Shown here: positions 28,939 to 36,727 of the stretch, in pieces
How the letters are laid out: the number at the start of each line of letters is the position of its first letter
How positions within the stretch are numbered: position 1 is the stretch's first letter
Assembly (NCBI RefSeq): GCF_003570885.1
Contig: NZ_QXJC01000006.1
Coordinates: 1-64,000, forward strand
Length of the DNA stretch: 64,000 nt
Direction of reading: 5' to 3'
Origin: Simplicispira hankyongi
Lineage (GTDB): Bacteria > Pseudomonadota > Gammaproteobacteria > Burkholderiales > Burkholderiaceae_C
Translations under genes and position numbers: made by a program
Notes under the pieces: model-generated
Told to the model about the DNA's origin: nothing
The model's input: the letters and a program-made list of their open reading frames with translations, nothing else
Database searches by the model: none

Positions 28939-29357
28939 GGTGCGGTTTCCAGTGGGGCAGCGCGGCCGGGCCGCAGGCGCCAGGCCAGGGTGGCGATGCC
29001 CAGCCATACGGCCGTGCGCAGCGCCATGGCCGCCACGGTGCGCACCTCAAAGGCGCCGCCCGTCAGCACATGGATTCCGAAGGCCGCAAACACCAGGGCG
29101 GTCGCCAGGCCAATGCAGAGCGCCAGCCACGCCGCCCAGCCCAGGCGCCGCCACAGCGCAAGGCCTGCGGCCACGTACGCAAAACCGGCCAGGAAGTTGA
29201 ACCAGAGCACAAACGGCACATAGGCCCCGGCGGCACTGCGCGCGGCTTCGTTGCCGAACAACACCGTGCCGCCCTCCTTGAGGGTGAGCAGGCCAAAGAG
29301 CACAGCGAACACGCTGGCACCGCGCAGCCAGGGATTGCGTTGCAGCAAGGGGTTCAT
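28935..29357 (-). CDS. Four-helix membrane protein of unknown function
   Basis: The 140-residue protein has four predicted membrane helices: ASVFAVLFGLLTLKEGGTVLF, PFVLWFNFLAGFAYVAAGLALW, WAAWLALCIGLATALVFAAFGIHVL, and ALRTAVWLGIATLAWRL. I do not recognise a named family. Both ends overlap neighbours by 4 bases, with the ABC ATPase gene upstream and the efflux lipoprotein gene downstream, so it is firmly part of the operon. It may be an accessory subunit of the pump, but nothing in the sequence shows this directly. Confidence 0.75.
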   Translation of the reverse strand: MNPLLQRNPWLRGASVFAVLFGLLTLKEGGTVLFGNEAARSAAGAYVPFVLWFNFLAGFAYVAAGLALWRRLGWAAWLALCIGLATALVFAAFGIHVLTGGAFEVRTVAAMALRTAVWLGIATLAWRLRPGRAAPLETAP

Positions 29358-30103
29358 GGAGTGGTTTCCTCTGGGATGGGTGGCGCCCACGGTGTGAGCC
29401 CTTCGCCCACTTCTTCATGCGTGACGCCGTCGCGGATGTGGTAAATCCGCTTGAAGGTTGGAATGATTTTTTCGTCGTGCGTGACCACGATCACGGCGGT
29501 CTCGAAGCGCTGCGCCATATCGTTCAAGATGCGGATCACGGCCAGCGCGCGCGTGCTGTCGAGGGGCGCCGTGGGTTCGTCGGCCAGCACCACTGGCGGG
29601 CGGTTGACCAGCCCGCGCGCAATGGCCACTCGCTGCTGTTCGCCGCCCGACAGTTGCGCGGGCATGGCGCGTGCACGGTGCCCCACGTCCAGCGCATCCA
29701 GCAACTCGCGGGCCTGCGCTCGCGCCTGCTTGTTCGGCACGCCGGCCAGCATGGGCAGCAGGGCGACGTTGTCGGTCACGTCGAGAAAGGGAATCAGGTA
29801 GGGCGCCTGGAAGACGAAGCCGATGCGGTCGCGCCGCAGCGCGCGCAGGTCGCGGATCTTCCAGCCGTTGTCGTAGATGACTTCGTCGCCCAGCGTCATG
29901 CGCCCGGCGCTGGGTTCAATGACGGCACCCAGGCATTTGAGCAGCGTGCTCTTGCCCGAACCGGAAGGCCCAATGAGCCCGACCACCTCGCCCGGCGCCA
30001 CCACCATGTTGACGTCTTTCAGTGCGTCCACGGCGGTGTCGCCCTGCCCGTAGCGCTTGCGCACGCCTTCAATGCGTATTCCTGCGTGTTCCATGTCAGC
30101 CAT
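29354..30103 (-). CDS. ABC transporter ATP-binding protein (LolD/MacB type)
   Basis: The 249-residue ATPase has Walker A GPSGSGKST (about residue 45), the Q-loop VFQAPYLIPFLDVTDNV, the ABC signature LSGGEQQRVAIARGLVNRP, Walker B VVLADEPTAPLD, and the switch histidine VTHDEKI. The QAPYLIPFLDVTDNVALLP region is typical of ATPases that serve MacB/FtsX-like permeases. Two near starts exist, 30103 (MADMEHAG) and 30094 (MEHAG); the first has a GAGG stretch upstream. It energises the permease encoded upstream in the operon. A GC-rich intergenic repeat separates the two genes. Confidence 0.9.
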   Translation of the reverse strand: MADMEHAGIRIEGVRKRYGQGDTAVDALKDVNMVVAPGEVVGLIGPSGSGKSTLLKCLGAVIEPSAGRMTLGDEVIYDNGWKIRDLRALRRDRIGFVFQAPYLIPFLDVTDNVALLPMLAGVPNKQARAQARELLDALDVGHRARAMPAQLSGGEQQRVAIARGLVNRPPVVLADEPTAPLDSTRALAVIRILNDMAQRFETAVIVVTHDEKIIPTFKRIYHIRDGVTHEEVGEGLTPWAPPIPEETTP

Positions 30104-30163
30104 CCAAGGCGCCTCGCGCCAGCCACAACGTATCAAACTGGCACGGCCCAAAACCAGCGGACG

Positions 30164-30253
30164 CCGCGCAAGGGCCGCCCCGCCGCGCTGGTGTCGTCCC
30201 CCTTCCCGGCGTAGCCGAGAGAAGGGGGAAGGCGCGCAGCGCCTCAGGGGGAT
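30164..30253. repeat. GC-rich intergenic repeat with CCCCCTTC/GAAGGGGG hairpin
   Basis: The segment between permease stop and ATPase start contains a stem CCCCCTTC/GAAGGGGG (30198-30205 with 30221-30228) and a second hairpin GGCGC-GCA-GCGCC next to it. The sequence (TCCCCCTTCCCGGCGTAGCCGAGAGAAGGGGG) is of a type I recall as abundant in Comamonadaceae intergenic regions. No other copy was noticed here. It lies inside an operon and may trim or attenuate the message. Confidence 0.6.
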
Positions 30254-30263
30254 GTCGTCGCAT

Positions 30264-31502
30264 CTAACCTCCCACCGCTTCGGCTGGGTCGACGCGCAGC
30301 GCGGCGCGGATCGCCACCCCGCTGGCCAGCACGCAGATGGCCAGGATGGCCGCAAGCCCCATCGCCGTGTCTTGCGGCACCAGCAGCACGTATTTGGGAA
30401 AGGCGGGCGCCATCAGCGTGGCAGAGATCTTGCCCACCACGAAGCCGATGAGCCCCAGGCCCAGCGCTTGCTGCACGATCATGCCGGCGATGGTGCGGTT
30501 CTTGGTGCCGATGAGCTTGAGCACCGCGATTTCGCGGATCTTGCCCAGCGTGAGCGTGTAGATGATGAAGGCCACGATGGCCGCGCTGACCAGCGCCAGA
30601 ATGGCCAGGAACATGCCGATCTGCTTGGCCGACGTGGCAATGAGCTTGCCGACCAGGATGCCGTCCATCTGCGCGCGCGTGGTGGCGGTGAAGCGCTGCC
30701 AGCGGCGAATCGCCTGCGCCACATCCTCAGCGTCGTGGCCTGGGCGCACGCGCACCAGCACGGCGTTGACCGAAGGGTTGCTGCTTTGCGAGGCAATCAC
30801 CGCGTCGAGCAGGCCGGGCACGCCGGGCCGGTTGAAGGCGGGGTTGGCAGCCGTGCGGTGGCGGCTTTCCCAGAGCGCGTCGTTGTCGCGCAGGAACTGC
30901 GCGGCTTGCGCATCCTTGAGCGGGATGAACACCATGGGGTCGCCGCCCGAGGACACCATGCGCCGCGTGAGTCCCACCACGGTGTACACATTGCGCCGAA
31001 TCTGGATGCGCTCGCCCAGCACCATGCCGCTGGCGATGTCGGCCACCGCCTCGTAGTGGCTGCGCGTGAGCTGCCGCCCGGCCACCAGATAGGGCGGCCA
31101 GCCGGGTGTGCCGCTGCCGCCGGGGGCGATGCCGACGACCATGGCGCGCACGTCGCTGGTGGCCCCGGCGGCGCCCGCAGCGCCAGTGTTGCCCGCCAGG
31201 CGCTGCACCTGCATGGTGAGGTAGGTCACGTTGGCGGCATCCTGCACGCCGGGCAGCGCGCGCAGGCTGCGCCAGGTGCTGTCGTTCAGGCTCGAGGGTT
31301 CGGCGTACGGCCCCAGCGTGCCTTGCTGCACCACCCAGATGTCGGCGCCGCTGTTGTCCAGCAGCGCGCGCCCGTCGTCCACCATGCCGCGGTACACCCC
31401 GGCCATGGTGAGCGTGACACCGATCAGCAGTCCCAGGCCAATGCCGGTGAAGACAAACTTGCCCCAGGCATGCAGGATGTCGCGGCCTGCCAGGCTGATC
31501 AC
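30264..31502 (-). CDS. MacB/FtsX-type ABC transporter permease
   Basis: The 412-residue permease has an N-terminal helix (FTGIGLGLLIGVTLTMAGVYRGMVDDG), a periplasmic domain of about 220 residues, and three C-terminal helices in the FtsX core (IGMFLAILALVSAAIVAFIIYTLTLGKIREIAVLKLIGTKNRTI). It starts at a GTG at 31502 that overlaps the adaptor stop by 4 bases (GTGA). With the adaptor, ATPase and outer-membrane lipoprotein it would form a MacAB-TolC-like exporter, with permease and ATPase encoded separately. The cargo is unknown. Confidence 0.87.
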   Translation of the reverse strand: MISLAGRDILHAWGKFVFTGIGLGLLIGVTLTMAGVYRGMVDDGRALLDNSGADIWVVQQGTLGPYAEPSSLNDSTWRSLRALPGVQDAANVTYLTMQVQRLAGNTGAAGAAGATSDVRAMVVGIAPGGSGTPGWPPYLVAGRQLTRSHYEAVADIASGMVLGERIQIRRNVYTVVGLTRRMVSSGGDPMVFIPLKDAQAAQFLRDNDALWESRHRTAANPAFNRPGVPGLLDAVIASQSSNPSVNAVLVRVRPGHDAEDVAQAIRRWQRFTATTRAQMDGILVGKLIATSAKQIGMFLAILALVSAAIVAFIIYTLTLGKIREIAVLKLIGTKNRTIAGMIVQQALGLGLIGFVVGKISATLMAPAFPKYVLLVPQDTAMGLAAILAICVLASGVAIRAALRVDPAEAVGG

Positions 31503-32650
31503 GGCGCCCCCTTGGTGATGCGGTCCACCACGTGGGTGTTGCTGCGGGCGCTCAGTTCTTTCTCGCTGTAGACAACGATGCGCGCGCCTTCTTTGAGGCC
31601 GCTCTGCACCTGCACCTGGCCGTCCAGGTCGGCCTGCCCCAGCACCAGAGGGGCAAAGCGCAGGCCGTCCGCGCCCAGTTCCCACACACCCATCTTGCCG
31701 CCCACGCGCCTCAGGGCGGCGTTGGGAATGGTGGGCGCGGCGGCGAGTTCGGGCAGGGTAATGGTGACTTCCGCCAGCGTGCCCAGCGGTGGCAAGGGCG
31801 TGGGCAGGGTGGCCAGCACCACCTTGGCCAGCGTCTCTTCGGTCACGGCATCGGCCAGGGGCTCGACGCGCAGCACGCGTGCGGCCAGTGGCGCCGTGGT
31901 GTCCGAGCGCAGCAGCACCTGCGCGGGCAGGTTGGCGCGCAGGCCCGCAGAACTGGTCTGGTCAAAGCGCACGTTGACCCACAGGCTGGCCGGGTCCACC
32001 AAATCCACGACGGCCTGCCCGGGCACCACGGTGCTGCCGGGCTCGGCCAGGCGGGCGGTGACCAGGGCGTCCGCCGGGGCGCGCAGGCGCAGCTGGCCGC
32101 GCTGCGTGCGCAGGGCTTCCAGCTCGGCGCGCAGGCGCGCCACCTCGGCCTGGCTGCCCGCCAGAGCGGCGTTGGCGCTGGCCAAGTCTTGCTGGCGCGC
32201 GGTGGCGGTCTCTTCGCTGGCGGCGCGCACGGCCAGCAACTGGCTGTAGCGCGTGGCCTGGGTCTGTGCTTGCTGCTGGCGGGCCAGCGCATCCTTCAGG
32301 CTGGCCTGGGCGCGTTGCACGGCGGCGGCCTGGGCGCGCAGGCGCTCGTCAAAATCCACCGCATCCATTTCACCCAGCACCTGGCCTGCGCTAACGCGCT
32401 CGCCCACTTCCACCGACAGGCGCAGCACGCGCCCGGCCACCGTGGGACCCACGTGGTAGGTGGTGCGCGCTTCCACCGTGCCAATGCCGAACAGGGCGGG
32501 CGTGATGGCGCGCTGCTTCACCGTGGCCACGGTGACGGCCACCGGGGCGAGCGGCCCCGAGCGCAGCACGACATAAATGAACAAGGCCAGGAGCGGCACC
32601 ACCACGGCCAGCAGGGCCAGGGTGCGGCGTTGCAGGGGAAGTCGGCTCAT
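31499..32650 (-). CDS. Periplasmic adaptor (membrane fusion protein) of an ABC efflux system
   Basis: The 383-residue adaptor has an uncleaved N-terminal anchor (LALLAVVVPLLALFIYVVL), a first lipoyl half (GPTVAGRVLRLSVEVGERVSAGQVLGEMDAVDFDERL), a long helical hairpin at about residues 100-175 rich in Ala/Gln, a second lipoyl half (RAPADALVTARLAEPGSTVVPGQAVVDLVDP), and beta-barrel domains. The ATG at 32650 overlaps the tetR stop by 4 bases. It bridges the ABC permease and the outer-membrane lipoprotein encoded later in the operon. Confidence 0.88.
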   Translation of the reverse strand: MSRLPLQRRTLALLAVVVPLLALFIYVVLRSGPLAPVAVTVATVKQRAITPALFGIGTVEARTTYHVGPTVAGRVLRLSVEVGERVSAGQVLGEMDAVDFDERLRAQAAAVQRAQASLKDALARQQQAQTQATRYSQLLAVRAASEETATARQQDLASANAALAGSQAEVARLRAELEALRTQRGQLRLRAPADALVTARLAEPGSTVVPGQAVVDLVDPASLWVNVRFDQTSSAGLRANLPAQVLLRSDTTAPLAARVLRVEPLADAVTEETLAKVVLATLPTPLPPLGTLAEVTITLPELAAAPTIPNAALRRVGGKMGVWELGADGLRFAPLVLGQADLDGQVQVQSGLKEGARIVVYSEKELSARSNTHVVDRITKGAP

Positions 32651-33255
32651 GGCGCGCTCCGGATGCCACGCTGGTAAATGGCAAACACGCGCGGCGCATC
32701 GCGGCGGATGCGTTCGACGTCGCCCGACAGCATGGATTGCATGACCAGGCCCTGGATGCTGCCGATGAACAGCGTGGCGGCGGCTTCGGGGTCCAGGGAG
32801 GGGTCGATCTCGCCGCCCGCCTTGCCCTGCGCGAACAGCTCCTGCAAGCGCTCGCCGTAGCGCGCCAGCAGCGTGCGCACCATGCGCCGTGGCAGGCTGT
32901 CGCCGGCGCGCTGGAGCTCGCCAAACATCATGCGCGGCACGCCGGGGTGCTCGGCGACGAAGCCCGCGTGCGCCAGAAACATGGCTTCCAGCGCGACCAG
33001 GGGCGAGGGGGCCTCTTGTGCGGCCTGCTCCACACGGGCCAACAATTGCTCGGCGACCCACTCCATCACGGCCTGCAGGATTGCGTCCTTGGAGGGGAAG
33101 TGCCGGAACAGCGCCCCCTGCGTCAGCTGCATGTGGCCGGCAATCGCTGCAGTGGTGATGTCGCTGGGGTTTTGCGTGGCGGCGAGCTGCACCACCGCCT
33201 CCACGGTGGCGGCGCGGCGCTCGTCCGCAGGCAAGGGTTTGGCGCGTGGGTTCAC
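32647..33255 (-). CDS. TetR family transcriptional regulator
   Basis: The 202-residue protein has an N-terminal TetR helix-turn-helix: AATVEAVVQLAATQNPSDITTAAIAGHMQLTQGALFRHFPSKDAILQAVMEW. The C-terminal ligand and dimer domain is helical and diverged. It is first in the ABC efflux operon and shares a 4-base overlap with the adaptor gene, so it probably controls its own operon. A perfect palindrome 19 bases upstream of its ATG (AGTAAT-TG-ATTACT) is a good operator candidate. The inducer is unknown; a toxic compound exported by the pump is likely. Confidence 0.9.
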   Translation of the reverse strand: MNPRAKPLPADERRAATVEAVVQLAATQNPSDITTAAIAGHMQLTQGALFRHFPSKDAILQAVMEWVAEQLLARVEQAAQEAPSPLVALEAMFLAHAGFVAEHPGVPRMMFGELQRAGDSLPRRMVRTLLARYGERLQELFAQGKAGGEIDPSLDPEAAATLFIGSIQGLVMQSMLSGDVERIRRDAPRVFAIYQRGIRSAP

Positions 33256-33273
33256 AGGGGCATTCTGTAAGCG

Positions 33274-33287
33274 AGTAATTGATTACT
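33274..33287. promoter_or_regulatory. TetR operator candidate
   Basis: AGTAAT-TG-ATTACT is a perfect 14-base palindrome directly upstream of tetR. A second short palindrome ACGGTACCGT lies at 33293-33302. Both are placed where a repressor would block the operon promoter. Confidence 0.65.
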
Positions 33288-33445
33288 ATCTTACGGTACC
33301 GTCGATTTTTTGGCAAGACAGGAAAAAATCCACAGGGTGGTTAAGGTCGGTGGCAGCTTGATCCGCAAGGAAATTCCTGCACGCGGCATCCCACGGTACC
33401 CCTGAAATGACCCGGCTGAGCGCACCCTCAAGTCGCTGCTGCGCA

Positions 33446-33467
33446 AGCGAGCCGCAAGCGGCTCGCT
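33446..33467. repeat. GC-rich perfect hairpin
   Basis: AGCGAGCCGC-AA-GCGGCTCGCT can form a 10-bp stem with a 2-base loop. It lies between the repeat copy after the acyl-CoA dehydrogenase gene and tetR. No T-run follows on either strand, so a simple terminator is unlikely. Confidence 0.5.
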
Positions 33468-33487
33468 CAACCGATAAAAGTTTAGGT

Positions 33488-33539
33488 GTTTTTGGCCTCT
33501 AGCGCTTATGCAGTAAGCGCTGCAAGCTATCAAAATTAG
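33488..33539 (-). repeat. Dispersed hairpin repeat, copy 5
   Basis: On the minus strand: AATTTTGATAGCTTGCAGCGCTTACTGCATAAGCGCTAGAGGCCAAAAAC. It begins 5 bases past the acyl-CoA dehydrogenase stop and has that gene's orientation. Confidence 0.85.
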
Positions 33540-33544
33540 AGTAT

Positions 33545-34837
33545 TCAGCGCACACGCGGCGCCGCCCGCATCTGCTCGGGCGTGGTGAACCAGGCACTGC
33601 CCTCGCCCATGCGGCTGCGTGCCTGTGCCAGTTCGTGGCGCGCCACGGTGCGCAGGTGCACTTCGTCCGGCCCGTCCATCAGGTGCAGGGCGCGGCCCCA
33701 GGTCCAGAACTGTGCCAGCGGCGTGTCAGGCGAGAGGCCCATGGCGCCAAACACCTGCATGGCACGGTCCACCACCCGGCTTTGCAGGCGCGCGGCCACC
33801 ACCTTGATGGCGGATATCTGTGACCGCAGTTGCGCCTCCTGCGCAGCGTCTGCCTGGTCCAGCCGCCACGCGGTGTGCAGCACCAGCAGGCGGGCCTGGT
33901 CGATTTCGATGCGCGACTCGGCCAGCCAGTCCTGCACGTTGGCAAAGCCCGATTCGTAGCTGCCAAACATCTTGCGCTCCAGCGCGCGTTCGGCCGCCAG
34001 TTGCAAGGCGAGTTCGCACTGCCCAATCGTGCGCATGCAGTGGTGAACCCGCCCAGGCCCCAGGCGCGCCTGCGCCATGGCAAAGCCTGCGCCCCACTCG
34101 CCGAGCAGCGCGCTGCGGGGCACGCGCACGTCTTGCAAAAGGAGCTCGCAATGCCCCTCGGGTGCGTGGTGGTGCAGCACGGGGATATTGCGCACCATGT
34201 GCACGCCTGGCGCATCCAGCGGCACCAGCACCATGCTGTGGCGGCGGTGCGTGCCGGCCTCCTCGGCTGCGTCGTCGGCGTTGCGGCACATGACGATCAG
34301 CAAGCGGCAGTTCGGGTGTGCTGCGCCGGTGATGAACCACTTGCGCCCGCTCACGAGCAGCGCATCGCCATCGCGGCGCACGGTGGTCTGCAGGTTTGTC
34401 GGGTCGGACGACGCCACGTCAGGCTCGCTCATCGCAAAGGCCGAGCGAATGCGTCCGCCCAGCAGCGGCTCCAGCCATTGCGTGCGCTGCTCGGGCGAAG
34501 CAAAGCGGTGCAGCAATTCGATGTTGCCGGTATCCGGCGCGCTGCAGTTGAAAACCTCGGCCGCCCAGGGCAGGCGCCCCATGGATTCGGCCAGCGGTGC
34601 GTAATCCAGGTTGGCAAGGCGGGTGCCGGGTTCATCCTCCTGCAAGCCGGGCAGGAACAAATTCCACAAACCTTCTTCGCGCGCCAGCGCCTTCAGGTCG
34701 TCCAAAAATGGCGGGGGGAACTGACCGGCCTGCGCCGCCGCGTGCCAGGCAGCGTTGTGCGGCAGCAGGTAGCGCTCCAGAAAAGCATTCAAGCGCTGCA
34801 GCATTTCCTGCGCGCGGGGAGAAGGGGCGAAGTCCAT
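33545..34837 (-). CDS. Acyl-CoA dehydrogenase family protein
   Basis: The 430-residue flavoenzyme would oxidise an acyl-CoA at the alpha-beta bond and pass electrons to electron-transfer flavoprotein. Order of parts: an N-terminal helical domain, the FAD/substrate region RIRSAFAMSEPDVASSDPTNLQTTVRRDGDALLVSGRKWFITGA, a middle beta domain, and the C-terminal helical domain with RLGPGRVHHCMRTIGQCELALQLAAERALERKMFGS and VFGAMGLSPDTPLAQFWTWGRALHLMDGPDEVH. The ending resembles the ACAD10/11-like group. It is a single gene on the minus strand. The acyl substrate cannot be named. Confidence 0.88.
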   Translation of the reverse strand: MDFAPSPRAQEMLQRLNAFLERYLLPHNAAWHAAAQAGQFPPPFLDDLKALAREEGLWNLFLPGLQEDEPGTRLANLDYAPLAESMGRLPWAAEVFNCSAPDTGNIELLHRFASPEQRTQWLEPLLGGRIRSAFAMSEPDVASSDPTNLQTTVRRDGDALLVSGRKWFITGAAHPNCRLLIVMCRNADDAAEEAGTHRRHSMVLVPLDAPGVHMVRNIPVLHHHAPEGHCELLLQDVRVPRSALLGEWGAGFAMAQARLGPGRVHHCMRTIGQCELALQLAAERALERKMFGSYESGFANVQDWLAESRIEIDQARLLVLHTAWRLDQADAAQEAQLRSQISAIKVVAARLQSRVVDRAMQVFGAMGLSPDTPLAQFWTWGRALHLMDGPDEVHLRTVARHELAQARSRMGEGSAWFTTPEQMRAAPRVR

Positions 34838-34868
34838 GCGCGATTGTGGGCAACGCGGCAGCGCCGCG

Positions 34869-35843
34869 TCACAACCGAGGCGACAGCGGCGCGCTGCGGG
34901 CGGCCAGCGCTGCCACGGTTCCCAGCAGCAGGGCGGCCAGCAGGTTGTGCGCCAGGGCGGCGGCCAGGGGCAATTGGGCGAGCACCAGCGTCACGCCAAG
35001 CTCCACTTGCAGCGCTGCCAGAGCCATGAGCAAAGCCGCCTCGCGCCGTCGCTTGGCCTGCCAGGCCGAGAGCGCCAGCATCCCCAGCGCGGTCAGCGTG
35101 GCCAGCGTGGCCAAGCGGTGCAGCAGATGCACGCCCATCCCCGCGGCGTATTCCGGCATTCCAGCCCCTTCACCGGGAGGCAGCCAAAGCTTGAGTGCCG
35201 CCCAGCCATCCGCGCCGGGGCGGCAACTGGAGAGCTGCGGGCAACTCAGGCCTGCGTAGCCTGCGCTCACCAGCGCGCCCAGGCCGATCTGCAGCAGCAG
35301 GACAAGCCCTGCCACCACGGACCAAAGGTGCAGGCGTTGGCGCTGCTGCTCGCCCATGGCGCCTGGTGGCACCGCCAATCGCACACACGCAGCAAACAGC
35401 AGCAGGCCGCCCAACAGGTTGCCCAGCGTCACCGCCGGCGCACGCGTGTTGGCGGTGAAGGGGCCGAGTACGGCAAGAAACAGAACCAAGCCAAGCGCAA
35501 CCAGGACGACGCGCCCCTCGGCGGCCAGGCGCAAGCTGCGCCGCCAGGCGAAGGCTGCCATGGCCGCCAACAGAAGCAGCAGCGACGAGGCCACGGCGCG
35601 GTGCACGGCGCGTGCCGTGTGCTCGGCAGCGCTGGGCGGTGCGCGCGCCGCCTCGGCGCGGGCTGCGCGGGCATGGCATGCCGGCCATGGCGTGCAGTCC
35701 AACCCGGCACTGCTATGGCGCAAAAAGGCGCTCAAACCCGTCACCACCAGCACGAGCAGCGCGCACAGCCAGGCGGCGCGCTGCAAAAGCGTGCGCCGGC
35801 GCCCAAAGGGATCGGTAGAAGGGGGCAAGGGAGGTAGGAGCAT
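34869..35843 (-). CDS. ctaA: Heme A synthase, COX15/CtaA family
   Basis: The 324-residue protein has eight predicted helices and makes heme A from heme O in the membrane. Family marks are conserved histidines in four helices (EHTARAVHR, a QRLHLW stretch, GVHLLHRLATLATL, LAHNLLAALLLG) and a cysteine pair in the first extracellular loop (DCTPWPAC), with a second pair later (SCPQLSSC). The ATG at 35843 was chosen; an earlier CTG is unlikely. It is divergent from the heme-copper operon that includes heme O synthase. Together they suggest that a heme A-type cofactor is used by that operon's enzyme. Confidence 0.85.
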   Translation of the reverse strand: MLLPPLPPSTDPFGRRRTLLQRAAWLCALLVLVVTGLSAFLRHSSAGLDCTPWPACHARAARAEAARAPPSAAEHTARAVHRAVASSLLLLLAAMAAFAWRRSLRLAAEGRVVLVALGLVLFLAVLGPFTANTRAPAVTLGNLLGGLLLFAACVRLAVPPGAMGEQQRQRLHLWSVVAGLVLLLQIGLGALVSAGYAGLSCPQLSSCRPGADGWAALKLWLPPGEGAGMPEYAAGMGVHLLHRLATLATLTALGMLALSAWQAKRRREAALLMALAALQVELGVTLVLAQLPLAAALAHNLLAALLLGTVAALAARSAPLSPRL

Positions 35844-35930
35844 CGCTTTTGGCAGCACCGATTTTGTTCAAAACCACGCAGCTTGCGCGGACTTCCAGGT
35901 GTTTACCACTAGTGCTGGCGCCTATGGACC

Positions 35931-35944
35931 TTGTTGCAAATCAA
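35931..35944 (+). promoter_or_regulatory. FNR/ANR-type box upstream of the heme-copper operon
   Basis: TTGTT-GCAA-ATCAA matches the FNR consensus TTGAT-N4-ATCAA at 9 of 10 defined bases. It is centred 66 bases before the first ATG of the operon. A weak -10 candidate GAAAAT lies at 35966-35971, about the class II distance downstream. The box implies induction at low oxygen; heme A synthase diverges on the other side. Confidence 0.75.
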
Positions 35945-36003
35945 GCCTATGCGGATTTCAAACCGGAAAATGGTTTGCACCTTTTGGTAACCGAGGAGAC
36001 AAC

Positions 36004-36159
36004 ATGGAACACCATGACGACGAGAACGAGAAGGTGCCGATGCTTCAGCAACTGCTCGATAACCCCTTTCTGCTTCTGTTCATCGGGGTGATGGTCCCGA
36101 TGATCGTGTACTCACTCTGGGGGGTGATCGATATCTTGACCATCCCCGTGGCCAAGTGA
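36004..36159 (+). CDS. Small single-helix oxidase-associated membrane protein
   Basis: A 51-residue protein with a charged N-terminus (MEHHDDENEKVPM) and one membrane helix (PFLLLFIGVMVPMIVYSLWGVIDI). Tiny single-helix subunits are usual in B-type heme-copper enzymes, for example the subunit IIa class. A strong GAGGAGA ribosome site precedes the ATG at 36004. It is the first gene after the FNR box and lies 13 bases before the CuA subunit II gene, so it is probably part of that enzyme. Confidence 0.8.
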   Translation: MEHHDDENEKVPMLQQLLDNPFLLLFIGVMVPMIVYSLWGVIDILTIPVAK

Positions 36160-36172
36160 GGGAGAACCGCAT

Positions 36173-36712
36173 ATGAGTGCCATTCTTCCCCCCGCAGAGC
36201 GGCTTTGGTGGAAACACCCGCTTGATCGCGTTGAAGCCGTCTGGATCGCCATTGCCTTTGCCTGGTGCATGGTCATGTTCCTCATGATGGTGTTCTGGCA
36301 TGTCTACGGCAAGCAGAACCTCTCCACGGAAACCTACAAAACCACGCCGGACAAATTCGCCGCCAAGGCACAGGCCATGGTGGACAAATACACCGTGCGC
36401 ACCGAAACCGACGAGAAGATTCCGGTGGTGCATCCGCCCGTGGGCAGCGACATCTACCTCACCGCGCGCCTCTGGGCCTGGAGGCCCATTCTGGAGCTTG
36501 AGAAAGACAAAACCTACAAGCTGCACCTGACTTCCATGGACTACAACCACGGCTTCTCGCTGCAGCCCACCAACATCAATATCCAGGTGGTGCCTGGGTA
36601 CGAGCACGTGGTCAAGATCACGCCCAACCAGTCGGGCCAGTTCTCGATTGTGTGCAACGAATATTGCGGCATCAACCACCACACGATGGTGGGACGCCTC
36701 TACGTGAAATAG
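36173..36712 (+). CDS. Heme-copper enzyme subunit II with CuA site (B-type)
   Basis: The 179-residue protein has one N-terminal membrane helix (VEAVWIAIAFAWCMVMFLMMVFWHVYG) and a periplasmic cupredoxin domain. The CuA ligands are intact: His in MDYNHGFSLQ and the C-x3-C-x3-H-x2-M block CNEYCGINHHTM. The short form with a single helix and VHPPVGSDIYLTARLW resembles subunit II of ba3-type oxidases. It would take electrons from a cytochrome c or cupredoxin and pass them to the catalytic subunit encoded next. Spacing to both neighbours is 13-15 bases. Confidence 0.9.
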   Translation: MSAILPPAERLWWKHPLDRVEAVWIAIAFAWCMVMFLMMVFWHVYGKQNLSTETYKTTPDKFAAKAQAMVDKYTVRTETDEKIPVVHPPVGSDIYLTARLWAWRPILELEKDKTYKLHLTSMDYNHGFSLQPTNINIQVVPGYEHVVKITPNQSGQFSIVCNEYCGINHHTMVGRLYVK

Positions 36713-36727
36713 CAGGAGCACAACACC

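Noticed and set aside
30057-31571. A 500-codon plus-strand frame opposite the ABC permease
   Set aside because: No signal, membrane pattern or family motif; the permease on the other strand accounts for the region.
33446-33467. Strong hairpin considered as the terminator of the acyl-CoA dehydrogenase gene
   Set aside because: It is followed by no T-run on either strand and lies about 80 bases past the stop, beyond another repeat.
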